This document shows, in pieces, positions 36,201 to 49,300 of a DNA stretch of 64,000 nt. The stretch is from Hydractinia symbiolongicarpus (taxonomy: Eukaryota > Cnidaria > Hydrozoa > Anthoathecata > Hydractiniidae): assembly GCF_029227915.1 (NCBI RefSeq), contig NC_079877.1:34313851-34377850 (forward strand), in the 5' to 3' direction. How positions within the stretch are numbered: position 1 is the first letter of the stretch; the number at the start of each line of letters is the position of its first letter. The notes beneath the pieces were generated by a model. That model made no database searches and was not told where the DNA came from. It saw nothing but the letters and a program-made list of their open reading frames with translations. Position numbers and translations under genes: made by a program.

Positions 36201-37391
36201 ATCACTAAATACATGTTGGTACGAATGTGTGACGCAACCGTTGTAACTCAAACGGATTGACACCGTTAGAAAGTCAATGAAATGGAGTTTTTGAAGCTGT
36301 CTCTATATCTTCAGCGCGCGCTAACGGCTAGGATTGGTCCCACAGTAAAAATGACTTATTTATCTAAATTTTTAAATGAATCGCTACCACAGGGTCCAGA
36401 GTAATCGCTGAGTTCCGGCAATCATGTAAAATTAAGAAGAATGTTCTTTCTTGGAGTCCAATTGTCTCATTTATCACACTTATGAGGTCAAAGTCTAAAA
36501 TCAGTTCAACTAAGACCCACAGTCAATCGTTTCACTGTTGAAAGCGATACAACTTAGTAATATCGGAAAAAAATCACTAAATACATGTTGGTACGAATAT
36601 GTGACGCAACCGTTGTAGCTCAAACGGATTGACACCGTTAGAAAATCAATGAAATTTAGTTTTAGAAACTGTCGCTATTTCTTCAGCGCGCGATAACGGC
36701 TAGGATTGGTTCCACAGTAAAAAATGACTTATTTATCTTAATTTTTAAATAAAGCCTTTCCACAGCGCCCAGTGTAATCGCTGAGTTCCAGCAATCATGT
36801 CAAATTAAGAAGAATATCATTTTTTGTAGTCAAAATGACTCATTTATCACATTCATAAGGTCAAAGTCCAAAATCAGTTCAATTAAGTCCCACAGTCAAT
36901 CGTTTCACTGTTGAAAGCGATACAACTTAGTAATATCGGAAAAAAATCACTAAATACATGTTGGTACGAATGTTTGACGCAACCGTTGTAACTCAAACGG
37001 ATTGACACCGTTAGAAAGTCAATGAAATGGAGTTTTTGAAACTGTCTCTATATCTTCAGCGCGCGCTAACGGCTAGGATTGGTCCCACAGTAAAAATGAC
37101 TTATTTATCTAAATTTTTGATGAATCGCTACCACAGGGTCCAGTGTAATCGCTGAGTTCCGGCAATCATGTCAAATTAAGAAGAATGTTCTTTCTTGGAG
37201 TCCAATTGTCTCATTTATCACACTTATGAGGTCACAGTCCAAAGTTAGTTCAATTAAGTCCCACAGTCAATCGTTTCACTGTTTGAAGCGATGCAACCTA
37301 GTAATATCAGAAAAATATCGCTAAATACATGTTGGTTCGAATATGTGACCCAACCGTTGTAACTCAAACGAATTGACACCGTTAGAAAGTC
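33287..37391 (+). repeat. 12-monomer higher-order repeat, copy 2 (with an inserted dimer, truncated at its end)
   Basis: Anchors 33597, 33982 and 34355 equal copy 1 plus 4486 bp. Anchors 35472, 35845, 36218, 36590, 36963 and 37334 equal copy 1 (30241 to 32103) plus 5231 bp. The 745-bp difference is two extra monomers (34727 and 35100), which resemble 31359 and 31732. The unit ends near 37391 without the last three monomers of copy 1, where block-A-like sequence takes over. Confidence 0.9.
34456..35205 (+). repeat. Inserted 745-bp dimer in HOR copy 2
   Basis: Both edges carry the same private word gcgctaaaagcta (34455 and 35200), replacing the usual gctaacggcta, and the two are 745 bp apart. 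Between them lie copies of the monomers seen at 36590 and 36963, sharing the private gttgtagctc mark. The monomer at 34355 becomes like 30987 (gggtccagag) at about 34500-34540. The monomer at 35100 starts like 31732 and ends like 34355. Confidence 0.82.
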
Positions 37392-37740
37392 AATGAAATG
37401 TACTTTTTGAAGCTGTCCCTATTTCTTCAGCGCGAACTAACGGCTACGATTGGTCCCACAGTAAAAAAAGACTTTTTTATCTTAATTTTTAAATAAGGCG
37501 CTACCACAGCGCCCAGTGTAATCGCTGAGTTTCAGCAATCATGTCAAATTAAGAAGAATGTTACTTCTTGGCGTCCAATTGTCTGACTTATAACACTTAT
37601 AAGGTCAAAGTCCAAAATCAGTTCGTTTAAGTCGCACAGTCAAACGTTTTACAGTTAAAAGCGATGCAACCTAGTAATATCCGAATACTTTCGCTAAATA
37701 CATGTTGATACGAATGTGTGACGCAACCGTTGTAACTCAA
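37392..37740 (+). repeat. Satellite linker monomer
   Basis: This is one monomer around anchor 37707, where the anchor reads gatacg. It resembles the last monomer of block A (9681-9763, with tttaagtcgcac) and leads directly into a copy of monomer 1 of block A. No other feature is present. Confidence 0.75.
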
Positions 37741-39525
37741 ACGGATTGACACCGTTAGAAAGTCAATGAAATGGAGTTTTTGAAACTGTTTCTATACCTT
37801 CAGTGCGCGCTAACGGCTAGGATTGGTCCCACAGTAAAAATGACTTATTTATCTAAATTTTTAATGAATCGCTGCCACAGGGTCCAGTGTAATCGCTGAG
37901 TTCCGGCAATCATGTCAAATTAAGAAGAATGTTCTTTCTTGGAGTCGAATTGCCTCATTTATCAGATTTATAAGGTCACAGTCCTGAATCAGTTCAAATA
38001 ATTCCCACAGTCAATCGTTTCACTGTTAAAAGCGATACAACTAAGTATTATCCGAAGAAAATCACTAAATACATTTTGGTACGAATATGTGACGCAACTG
38101 TTGTAACTCAAACGGATTGACACCGTTAGAAAGTCAATGAAATGTGGTTTTTGAAACTGTCTCTATTTCTTCAGCGCGCGATAACGGCTAGGATTGGTCT
38201 CACAGTAAAAAAAGACTTATTTATCTTAATTTATAAATAAAGCGTTACCACAGCGCCCAGTGTAATCGCTGAGTGCCAGCAATCATGTCAAATTAAGAAG
38301 AATGTTATTTCTTGGCGTCCAATTGTCTCACTTAAAACATTTATAAGGTGAAAGTCCAAAACGTTTCACAGTTAAAAGCGATGCAACCTAGTAATATCCG
38401 AATACTTTCGCTAAATACATGTTGGTACGAAAATGTGACGCAACCGTTGTAACTCAAACGGAATTATACGGCCAAGAAATCAATGAAATGTAGTTTTTGA
38501 GAATGTCTTTATTTCTTCAGCGCATGGTAACGGCCAGGATTGGTCCCACAGTAAGAAAATCTTATTTATCTAAATTTTTAAATAAAGCGCTACCTCAGAG
38601 CCTAATGTAACCGCTGAATTCCAGCAATCATGTCAAATTAAGAAGAATGTTATTCCTTGGAGACCAATTGGCGCATTAATCACATTTATAAGGTCAAAAT
38701 CCAAAATCAGTTCAATTAAGTCCCACAGTCAATCGTTTCATTGTTGAAAGCGATACAACTTAGTAATATCGGAAGAAAATCAGTAAATACATGTTGGTAC
38801 GATTATGTGACGCAACCGTTGTAACAAAAACGGATTGACACCGTTAGAAAGTCAATGAAATGTAGTTTTTAAAACTGTCTCTATTTCTTCAGCGCGCGAT
38901 AACGGCTAGGATTGGTCCCACAGTACAAAATGACTTATTTATCTAATTTTTTTAATAAAGCGTTACCACAGCGCCCAGTGTAATCGGTGAGTTCCATCAA
39001 TCATGTCAAACTAAGAAGAATGTCATTTTTTGTAGTCAAAATGACTCATTTATCACATTTATAAGGTCAAAGTCTAAAATCAGTTCAACTAATTCCCACA
39101 GTCAATCGTTTCACTGTTGAAAGCGATAAAACTTAGTATTAACGGAAGGAAATCACTAAATACATGTTGGTACGAACATGTAACGCAACTGTTGTAACTC
39201 AAACGGATTGACACCGTTAGAAAGTCAATGAAATGTAGTTTTTGAAACTGTCTCTATTTCTTCAGCGCGCGATAACGGCTAGGATTGTTTCCACAGTACT
39301 AAATGACTTATTTATCTTAACTTTTAAACAAAGCTCTACCACAGCGCCCAGTGTAATCGCTGAGTTCCAGCAATCATGTCAAATTAAGAAGAATGTTATT
39401 CCTTGGGGTCCAATTGTCTCACTTACAACATTTATAAGGTCAAAGTCCAAAAGCAGTACAATTAGGTCGCACAGTCAAACATTTCACAGTTAAAAGCGAT
39501 GCAACCTAGTAATATCCGAATACTT
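37741..39525 (+). repeat. Block C: third relative of block A with six monomers deleted
   Basis: Anchor 38078 equals 480 plus 37598 bp, with ctgtttctatacc (37786-37798) and cattttgg as private marks. From 38424 the match shifts to an offset of 35362 bp: anchors 38424, 38796 and 39169 equal 3062, 3434 and 3807. The 2236-bp difference equals six monomers. The join lies at about 38361-38393 inside acgtttcacagttaaaagc, which is common to both parent monomers. The 27-bp deletion of the 346-bp monomer is retained. Similarity ends near anchor 39542, which reads agtacg. Confidence 0.9.
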
Positions 39526-40424
39526 TCGCTAAATACATGTTAGTACGAATATGTGACGCAACCGTTGTAACTCAAACGGAATTATACCGCCAAGAAATCA
39601 ATGAAAAGTAGTTTTTGAGAATGTCTTTATTTCTTCAGCGCGTCCTAACGGCCAGGATTAGTCCCACAGTAAGAAAATGTTATTTATCTAAATATTTAAA
39701 TAAAGCGCTACCGCAGAGCCTAATGTAACCGCTGAATTCCAGCAATCATGTCAAATGAAGAAGAATGTTATTCCTTGGAGACCAATTGGCGCATTAATCA
39801 CATTTTTAAGGTCACAGTCCAGAATCAGTAGAAATAATTCCCACGGTCAATCGTTTCACTGTTAAAAGCGATACAACTTAGTAATATCGGAAGGAAATCA
39901 CTAAATACATGTTGGTACGAATATGTGACGCAGCTGTTGTAACTCAAACGGATTGAAACCGTTAGAAAGTCAATGAAATGTGGTTTTTGAAACTGTCTCT
40001 ATTTCTTCAGCGCGCGATAACTGCTTTGGTCCCACAGTAAAAAAAGACTTGTTTATCTTAATTTTTAAATAAAGCGCTACCACAGCGCCCAGTGTAATCG
40101 CTGAGTTCCAGCAATCTTGTCAAATTAAGAAGAATGTTCTTTCTTGGAGTCCAATTGTCTCATTTATCACAGTTATGAGGTCACAGTCCAAAGTTAGTTC
40201 AATTAAGTCCCACAGTCAATCGTTTCACTGTTAGAAGCGATGCAACCTAGTAATATCAGAAAAATATCGCTAAATACATGTTGGTACGAAAATGTGACCC
40301 AACCGTTGTAACTCAAACCGATTGAAACCGTTAGAAAGTCAATGAAATGTACTTTTTAAAGCTTTCTCTATTTCTTCAGCGCGAACTAACGGCTAGGATT
40401 GGTTAGAAATTGGTTAGAAAGTCA
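39526..40424 (+). repeat. Mosaic satellite segment ending in an out-of-register junction
   Basis: Anchors 39542, 39914 and 40283. The monomer after 39914 has lost 4 bp in gctaggattgg (about 40024), giving a 369-bp step. The monomer after 40283 is interrupted after ggattggt and joined to the middle of another monomer, giving a 456-bp step. Nothing but satellite is present. Confidence 0.85.
40398..40419 (+). repeat. 11-bp perfect tandem duplication at the out-of-register junction
   Basis: The unit attggttagaa occurs at 40398-40408 and again at 40409-40419. It is a hybrid of the end of the left monomer (ggattggt) and the entry point in the right monomer (gttagaaag). About 84 bp of monomer are present twice around it. 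It is the only place in the 172-monomer array where phase is broken by this much. Confidence 0.88.
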
Positions 40425-43400
40425 ATGAAATGTAGTTTTTGAAACTGTCTCTACTTCTTCAGCGCGCGATAACGGCTAGGATTGTTTCCACAGTAATAAA
40501 TGAGTTATTTTTCTTAACTTTTAAACAAAGCGCTACCACAGCGCCCAGTGTAATTGCTGAGTTCCAGCAATCATGTCAAATTAAGAAGAATATCATTTCT
40601 TGTAGTCAAAATGACTCATTTATCACATTTATAAGGTCAAAGTCCAAAATCAGTTCAATTAAGTCCCACAGTCAATCGTTTCACTGTTGAAAGCGATACA
40701 ACTTAGTAATATCGGAAAAAAATCATTAAATACATGTTGGTACGAATGTGTGACGCAACCGTTGTAACTCAAACGGATTGACACCGTTAGAAAATCAATG
40801 AAATGTGGTTTTTGAAACTCTCTCTATATCTTCAGCGCGCGCTAACGGCTAGGATTGGTCCCACAGTAAAAATGACTTATTTATCTACATTTTTAATGAA
40901 TCGCTACCACAGGGTCCAGTGTAATCGCTGAGTTCCGCAATCATGTCAAATTAAGAAGAATGTTCTTTCTTGGAGTCCAATTGTCTCATTTATCACACTT
41001 ATGAGGTCACAGTCCTGAATCAGTTCAAATAATTCCCACAGTCAATCGTTTCACTGTTAGAAGCGATGCAACCTAGTAATATCAGAAAAATATCGCTAAA
41101 TACATGTTGGTACGAAAATGTGACCCAACCGTTGTAACTCAAACGGATTGAAACCGTTAGAAAGTCAATGAAATGTACTTTTTAAAGCTTTCTCTATTTC
41201 TTCAGCGCGAACTAACGGCTAGGATTGGTCCCACAGTAAAACATGACTTATTTATCTAAATTTTTAAAAAAGGGCTACCACAGAGCCTAATGTAATCGCT
41301 GAGTTCCAGCAATCATGTCAAATTACGAAGAATATCATTTCTTGTAGTCAAAATGACTCATTTATCACATTTATAAGGTCAAAGTCAAAAATGAGTTCAA
41401 TTAAGTCACACAGTCAATCGTTTCACTGTTGAAAGCGATGCAACATAGTAATATCAGAATACTTTCGCTAAATACATGTTGGTCGAATATGTGACGCAAC
41501 CGTTGTAACTCAAACGGAATTATACCGCCAAGAAAACAATGAAATGTAGTTTTTGAGAATGTCTTTAAATCTTCAGCGCGTGCTAACGGCCAGGATTGGT
41601 CCCACAGTAAGAAAATCTTATTTATCTAAATTTTAAAATGAATCGCTACCACACGGTCCAGTGTAATCGCTGAGTTCCGGCAATCATGTCAAATAAAGAA
41701 GAATATCACTTCTTGTAGTCAAAATGACTCATTTATCACATTTATAAGGTGAAAGTCCAAAATCAGTTCAATTAAGTCCCACAGTCAATCGTTTCGCTGT
41801 TGAAAGCGATACAACTTAGTAATATCGGAAAAAAATCACTAAATACATGTTGGTACGAATGTGTGACGCAACCGTTGTAACTCAAACGGATTGACACCGT
41901 TAGAAAGTCAATGAAATGGAGTTTTTGAAACTGTCTCTATATCTTCAGCGCGCGCTAACGGCTAGGATTGGTCCCACAGTAAAAATGACTTATTTATCTA
42001 AATTTTTAATGAATCGCTACCACAGGGTCCAGTGTAATCGCTGAGTTCCGGCAATCATGTCAAATTAGGAAGAATGTTTTTTCTTGGTGTCCAATTCTCT
42101 CATTTATCACACTTATGAGGTCACAGTCCAAAGTTAGTTCAATTAAGTCCTACAGTCTATCGTTTCACTGTTTGAAGCGATGCAACCTAGTAATATCAGA
42201 AAAATATCGCTAAATACATGTTGGTACGAATATGTGACCCAACCGTTTTAACTCAAACGGATTGACACCGTTAGAAAGTCAATGAAATGGAGTTTTTGAA
42301 ACTGTCTCTACTTCTTCAGCGCGCGATAACGGCTAGGATTGTTTCCACAGTAATAAATGACTTATTTTTCTTAACTTTTAAACAAAGCGCTACCACAGCG
42401 CCCAGTGTAATTGCTGAGTTCCAGCAATCATGTCAAATTAAGAAGAATATCATTTCTTGTAGTCAAAATGACTCATTTATCACATTTATAAGGTCAAAGT
42501 CCAAAATCAGTTCAATTAAGTCCCACAGTCAATCGTTTCACTGTTGAAAGCGATACAACTTAGTAATATCGGAAAAAAATCATTAAATACATGTTGGTAC
42601 GAATGTGTGACGCAACCGTTGTAACTCAAACGGATTGACACCGTTAGAAAATCAATGAAATGTGGTTTTTGAAACTCTGTCTATATCTTCAGCGCGCGCT
42701 AACGGCTAGGATTGGTCCCACAGTAAAAATGACTTATTTATCTAAATTTTTAATGAATCGCTACCACAGGGTCCAGTGTAATCGCTGAGTTCCGCAATCA
42801 TGTCAAATTAAGAAGAATGTTCTTTCTTGGAGTCCAATTGTCTCATTTATCACACTTATGAGGTCACAGTCCTGAATCAGTTCAAATAATTCCCACAGTC
42901 AATCGTTTCACTGTTAGAAGCGATGCAACCTAGTAATATCAGAAAAATATCGCTAAATACATGTTGGTACGAAAATGTGACCCAACCGTTTTAACTCAAA
43001 CGGATTGAAACCGTTAGAAAGTCTATGAAATGTACTTTTTAAAGCTTTCTCTATTTCTTCAGCGCGAACTAACGGCTAGGATTGGTCCCACAGTAAAAAA
43101 TGACTTATTTATCTAAATTTTTAAAAAAGGGCTACCACAGAGCCTAATGTAATCGCTGAGTTCCAGCAATCATGTCAAATTACGAAGAATATCATTTCTT
43201 GTAGTCAAAATGACTCATTTATCACATTTATAAGGTCAAAGTCCAAAATCAGTTCAATTAAGTCCCACAGTCAATCGTTTCACTGTTGAAAGCGATACAA
43301 CTTAGTAATATCGGAAAAAATCACTAAATACATGTTGGTACAAATGTGTGACGCAGCTGTTGTAACTCAAACGGATTGACACCGTTAGAAAGTCAATGAA

Positions 43401-46375
43401 ATGTGGTTTTTGAAACTGTCTTTATTTTTTCAGCGCGCGATAACTGCTAGGATTGGTCCCACAGTAAAAAAAGACTTATTTATCTTAATTTTTAAATAAA
43501 GCGCTACCACAGCGCCCAGTGTAATTGCTGAGTTCCAGCAATCTTGTCAAATTAAGAAGAATGTTATTTCTTGGAGTCCAATTGTCTCAATTATAACATT
43601 TATAAGGTCAAAGTCCAAAATCAGTTCAATTAAGTCGCACAGTCAAACGTTTCACAGTTAAAAGCGATGCAACCTAGTAATATCAGAATACTTTCGCTAA
43701 ATACATGTTGGTACGAATATGTGACGCAACCGTTGTAACTCAAACGGATTGACACCGTTAGAAAGTCAATGAAATGTACTTTTTAAAGCTTTCTCTATTT
43801 CTTCAGCGCGAACTAACGGCTAGGATTGGTCCCACAGTAAAAATGACTTATTTATCTAAATTTTTAATGAATCGCTACCACAGGGTCCAGTGTAATCGCT
43901 GAGTTCCGGCAATCATGTCAAATTAGGAAGAATGTTCTTTCTTGGTGTCCAATTCTCTCATTTATCACACTTATGAGGTCACAGTCCAAAGTTAGTTCAA
44001 TTAAGTCCTACAGTCTATCGTTTCACTGTTTGAAGCGATGCAACCTAGTAATATCAGAAAAATATCGCTAAATACATGTTGGTACGAATATGTGACCCAA
44101 CCGTTTTAACTCAAACGGATTGACACCGTTAGAAAGTCAATGAAATGTAGTTTTTGAAACTGTCTCTACTTCTTCAGCGCGCGATAACGGCTAGGATTGT
44201 TTCCACAGTAATAAATGACTTATTTTTCTTAACTTTTAAACAAAGCGCTACCACAGCGCCCAGTGTAATTGCTGAGTTCCAGCAATCATGTCAAATTAAG
44301 AAGAATATCATTTCTTGTAGTCAAAATGACCCATTTATCACATTTATAAGGTCAAAGTCCAAAATCAGTTCAATTAAGTCCCACAGTCAATCGTTTCACT
44401 GTTGAAAGCGATACAACTTAGTAATATCGGAAAAAAATCATTAAATACATGTTGGTACCAATGTGTGACGCAACCGTTGTAACTCAAACGGATTGACACC
44501 GTTAGAAAATCAATGAAATGTGGTTTTTGAAACTCTCTCTATATCTTCAGCGCGCGCTAACGGCTAGGATTGGTCCCACAGTAAAAATGACTTATTTATC
44601 TAAATTTTTAATGAATCGCTACCACAGGGTCCAGTGTAATCGCTGAGTTCCGCAATCATGTCAAATTAAGAAGAATGTTCTTTCTTGGAGTCCAATTGTC
44701 TCATTTATCACACTTATGAGGTCACAGTCCGGAATCAGTTCAAATAATTCCCACAGTCAATCGTTTCACTGTTAGAAGCGATGCAACCTAGTAATATCAG
44801 AAAAATATCGCTAAATACATGTTGGTACGAAAATGTGACCCAACCGTTGTAACTCAAACGGATTGAAAACGTTAGAAAGTCAATGAAATGTACTTTTTAA
44901 AGCTTTCTCTATTTCTTCAGCGCGAACTAACGGCTAGGATTGGTCCCACAGTAAAAAATGACTTATTTATCTAAATTTTTAAAAAAGGGCTACCACAGAG
45001 CCTAATGTAATCGCTGAGTTCCAGCAATCATGTCAAATTACGAAGAATATCATTTCTTGTAGTCAAAATGACTCATTTATCACATTTATAAGGTCAAAGT
45101 CCAAAATCAGTTCAATTAAGTCCCACAGTCAATCGTTTCACTGTTGAAAGCGATGCAACATAGTAATATCAGAATACTTTCGCTAAATACATGTTGGTAC
45201 GAATATGTGACGCAACCGTTGTAACTCAAACGGAATTATACCGCCAAGAAATCAATGAAATGTAGTTTTTGAGAATGTCTTTAAATCTTCAGCGCGTGCT
45301 AACGGCCAGGATTGGTCCCACAGTAAGAAAATCTTATTTATCTAAATTTTAAAATGAATCGCTACCACATGGTCCAGTGTAATCGCTGAGTTCCGGCAAT
45401 CATGTCAAATAAAGAAGAATATCACTTCTTGTAGTCAAAATGACTCATTTATCACATTTATAAGGTGAAAGTCCAAAATCAGTTCAATTAAGTCCCACAG
45501 TCAATCGTTTCGCTGTTGAAAGCAATACAACTTAGTAATATCGGAAAAAAATCACTAAATACATGTTGGTACGAATGTGTGACGCAACCGTTGTAACTCA
45601 AACGGATTGACACCGTTAGAAAGTCAATGAAATGGAGTTTTTGAAACTGTCTCTATATCTTCAGCGCGCGCTGACGGCTAGGATTGGTCCCACAGTAAAA
45701 ATGACTTATTTATCTAAATTTTTAATGAATCGCTACCACAGGGTCCAGTGTAATCGCTGAGTTCCGGCAATCATGTCAAATTAGGAAGAATGTTCTTTCT
45801 TGGTGTCCAATTCTCTCATTTATCACACTTATGAGGTCACAGTCCAAAGTTAGTTCAATTAAGTCCTACAGTCTATCGTTTCACTGTTTGAAGCGATGCA
45901 ACCTAGTAATATCAGAAAAATATCGCTAAATACATGTTGGTACGAATATGTGACCCAACCGTTTTAACTCAAACGGATTGACACCGTTAGAAAGTCAATG
46001 AAATGTAGTTTTTGAAACTGTCTCTACTTCTTCAGCGCGCGATAACGGCTAGGATTGTTTCCACAGTAATAAATGACTTATTTTTCTTAACTTTTAAACA
46101 AAGCGCTACCACAGCGCCCAGTGTAATTGCTGAGTTCCAGCAATCATGTCAAATTAAGAAGAATATCATTTCTTGTAGTCAAAATGACCCATTTATCACA
46201 TTTATAAGGTCAAAGTCCAAAATCAGTTCAATTAAGTCCCACAGTCAATCGTTTCACTGTTGAAAGCGATACAACTTAGTAATATCGGAAAAAAATCATT
46301 AAATACATGTTGGTACGAATGTGTGACGCAACCGTTGTAACTCAAACGGATTGACACCGTTAGAAAATCAATGAA
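40425..46375 (+). repeat. 5-monomer higher-order repeat, 1858 bp, a little over 3 copies
   Basis: Unit starts are marked by the monomer with ggattgtttcc. Anchors are 40739, 41109, 41481, 41852, 42223; 42596, 42966, 43337, 43710, 44081; 44454, 44824, 45196, 45568, 45939; then 46312. The unit step is 1857-1858 bp. Units 1 and 3 have the same monomer order. In unit 2 the third and fourth monomers belong to different subtypes (gataactgctagg with gcagctg, then tgtactttttaaagc), yet the unit length is conserved. Confidence 0.9.
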
Positions 46376-49300
46376 ATGTGGTTTTTGAGAATGTCTTTAA
46401 ATCTTCAGCGCGTGCTAACGGCCAGGATTGGTCCCACAGTAAGAAAATCTTATTTATCTAAATTTTAAAATGAATTGCTACCACACGGTCCAGTGTAATC
46501 GCTGAGTTCCGGCAATCATGTCAAATAAAGAAGAATATCACTTCTTGTAGTCAAAATGACTCATTTATCACATTTATAAGGTGAAAGTCCAAAATCAGTT
46601 CAATTAAGTCCCACAGTCAATCGTTTCGCTGTTGAAAGCGATACAACTTAGTAATATCGGAAAAAAATCACTAAATACATGTTGGTACGAATGTGTGACG
46701 CAACCGTTATAACTCAAACGGATTGACACCGTTAGAAAGTCAATGAAATGTAGTTTTTGAAACTGTCTCTATATCTTCAGCGCGCGCTAACGGCTAGGAT
46801 TGGTCCCACAGTAAAAATGACTTATTTATCTAAATTTTTAATGAATCGCTACCACAGGGTCCAGTGTAATCGCTGAGTTCCGCAATCATGTCAAATTAAG
46901 AAGAATGTTCTTTCTTGGAGTCCAATTGTCTCATTTATCACACTTATGAGGTCACGGTCCTGAATCTGTTCAAATAATTCCCACAGTCAATCGTTTCACT
47001 GTTAGAAGCGATGCAACCTAGTAATATCAGAAAAATATCGCTAAATACATGTTGGTACGAAAATGTGACCCAACCGTTGTAACTCAAACGGATTGAAACC
47101 GTTAGAAAGTCAATGAAATGTACTTTTTAGAGCTTTCTCTATTTCTTCAGCGCGAACTAACGGCTAGGATTGGTCCCACAGTAAAAAATGACTTATTTAT
47201 CTAAATTTTTAAAAAAGGGCTACCACAGAGCCTAATGTAATCGCTGAGTTCCAGCAATCATGTCAAATTACGAAGAATATCATTTCTTGTAGTCAAAATG
47301 ACTCATTTATCACATTTATAAGGTCAAAGTCCAAAATCAGTTCAATTAAGTCCCACAGTCAATCGTTTCACTGTTGAAAGCGATACAACTTAGTAATATC
47401 GGAAAAAAATCACTAAATACATGTTGGTACGAATGTGTGACGCAGCTGTTGTAACTCAAACGGATTGACACCGTTAGAAAGTCAATGAAATGTGGTTTTT
47501 GAAACTGTCTCTATTTCTTCAGCGCGCGATAACTGTTAGGATTGGTCCCACAGTAAAAAAAGACTTATTTATCTTAATTTTTAAATAAAGCGCTACCACA
47601 GCGCCCAGTGTAATCGCTGAGTTCCAGCAATCTTGTCAAATTAAGAAGAATGTTATTTCTTGGAGTCCAATTGTCTCAATTATAACATTTATAAGGTCAA
47701 AGTCCAAAATCAGTTCAATTAAGTCGCACAGTCAAACGTTTCACAGTTAAAAGCGATGCAACCTAGTAATATCAGAATACTTTCGCTAAATACATGTTGG
47801 TACGAATATGTGACGCAACCGTTGTAACTCAAACGGATTGACACCGTTAGAAAGTCAATGAAATGTACTTTTTAAAGCTTTCTCTATTTCTTCAGCGCGA
47901 ACTAACGGCTAGGATTGGTCCCACAGTAAAAATGACTTATTTATCTAAATTTTTAAATGAATCGCTACCACAGGGTCCAGTGTAATCGCTGAGTTCCAGC
48001 AATCATGTCAAATTACTAAGAATCTTCTTTCTTGGAGTCCAATTGTCTCATTTATCACATTTATAAGGTCAAAGTCCAAAATCAGTTCAATTAAGTCGCA
48101 CAGTCAAACGTTTCAGAGTTAAAAGCGATGCAACATAGTAATATCAGAATACTTTCGCTAAATACATGTTGGTACGAATATGTGACGCAACCGTTGTAAC
48201 TCAAACGGAATTATACCGCCAAGAAATCAATGAAATGTAGTTTTTGAGAATGTCTTTAAATCTTCAGCGCGTGCTAACGGCCAGGATTGGTCCCACAGTA
48301 AGAAAATCTTATTTATCTAAATTTTAAAATGAATCGCTACCACACGGTCCAGTGTAATCGCTGAGTTCCGGCAATCATGTCAAATAAAGAAGAATATCAC
48401 TTCTTGTAGTCAAAATGACTCATTTATCACATTTATAAGGTGAAAGTCCAAAATCAGTTCAATTAAGTCCCACAGTCAATCGTTTCACTGTTGAAAGCGA
48501 TACAACTTAGTAATATCGGAAAAAAATCACTAAATACATGTTGGTACGAATGTGTGACGCAGCTGTTGTAACTCAAACGGATTGACACCGTTAGAAAGTC
48601 AATGAAATGTGGTTTTTGAAACTGTCTCTATTTCTTCAGCGCGCGATAACTGTTAGGATTGGTCCCACAGTAAAAAAAGACTTATTTATCTTAATTTTTA
48701 AATAAAGCGCTACCACAGCGCCCAGTGTAATCGCTGAGTTCCAGCAATCTTGTCAAATTAAGAAGAATGTTATTTCTTGGAGTCCAATTGTCTCAATTAT
48801 AACATTTATAAGGTCAAAGTCCAAAATCAGTTCAATTAAGTCGCACAGTCAAACGTTTCACAGTTAAAAGCGATGCAACCTAGTAATATCAGAATACTTT
48901 CGCTAAATACATGTTGGTACGAATATGTGACGCAACCGTTGTAACTCAAACGGATTGACACCGTTAGAAAGTCAATGAAATGTACTTTTTAAAGCTTTCT
49001 CTATTTCTTCAGCGCGAACTAACGGCTAGGATTGGTCCCACAGTAAAAATGACTTATTTATCTAAATTTTTAAATGAATCGCTACCACAGGGTCCAGTGT
49101 AATCGCTGAGTTCCAGCAATCATGTCAAATTACTAAGAATCTTCTTTCTTGGAGTCCAATTGTCTCATTTATCACATTTATAAGGTCAAAGTCCAAAATC
49201 AGTTCAATTAAGTCGCACAGTCAAACGTTTCAGAGTTAAAAGCGATGCAACATAGTAATATCAGAATACTTTCGCTAAATACATGTTGGTACGAATATGT

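Noticed and set aside
37334-37340. Loss of the anchor word (ggttcg at 32103 and 37334) as a separate element
   Set aside because: It is a single substitution shared by the two copies of the 12-monomer HOR and is explained by their common descent.
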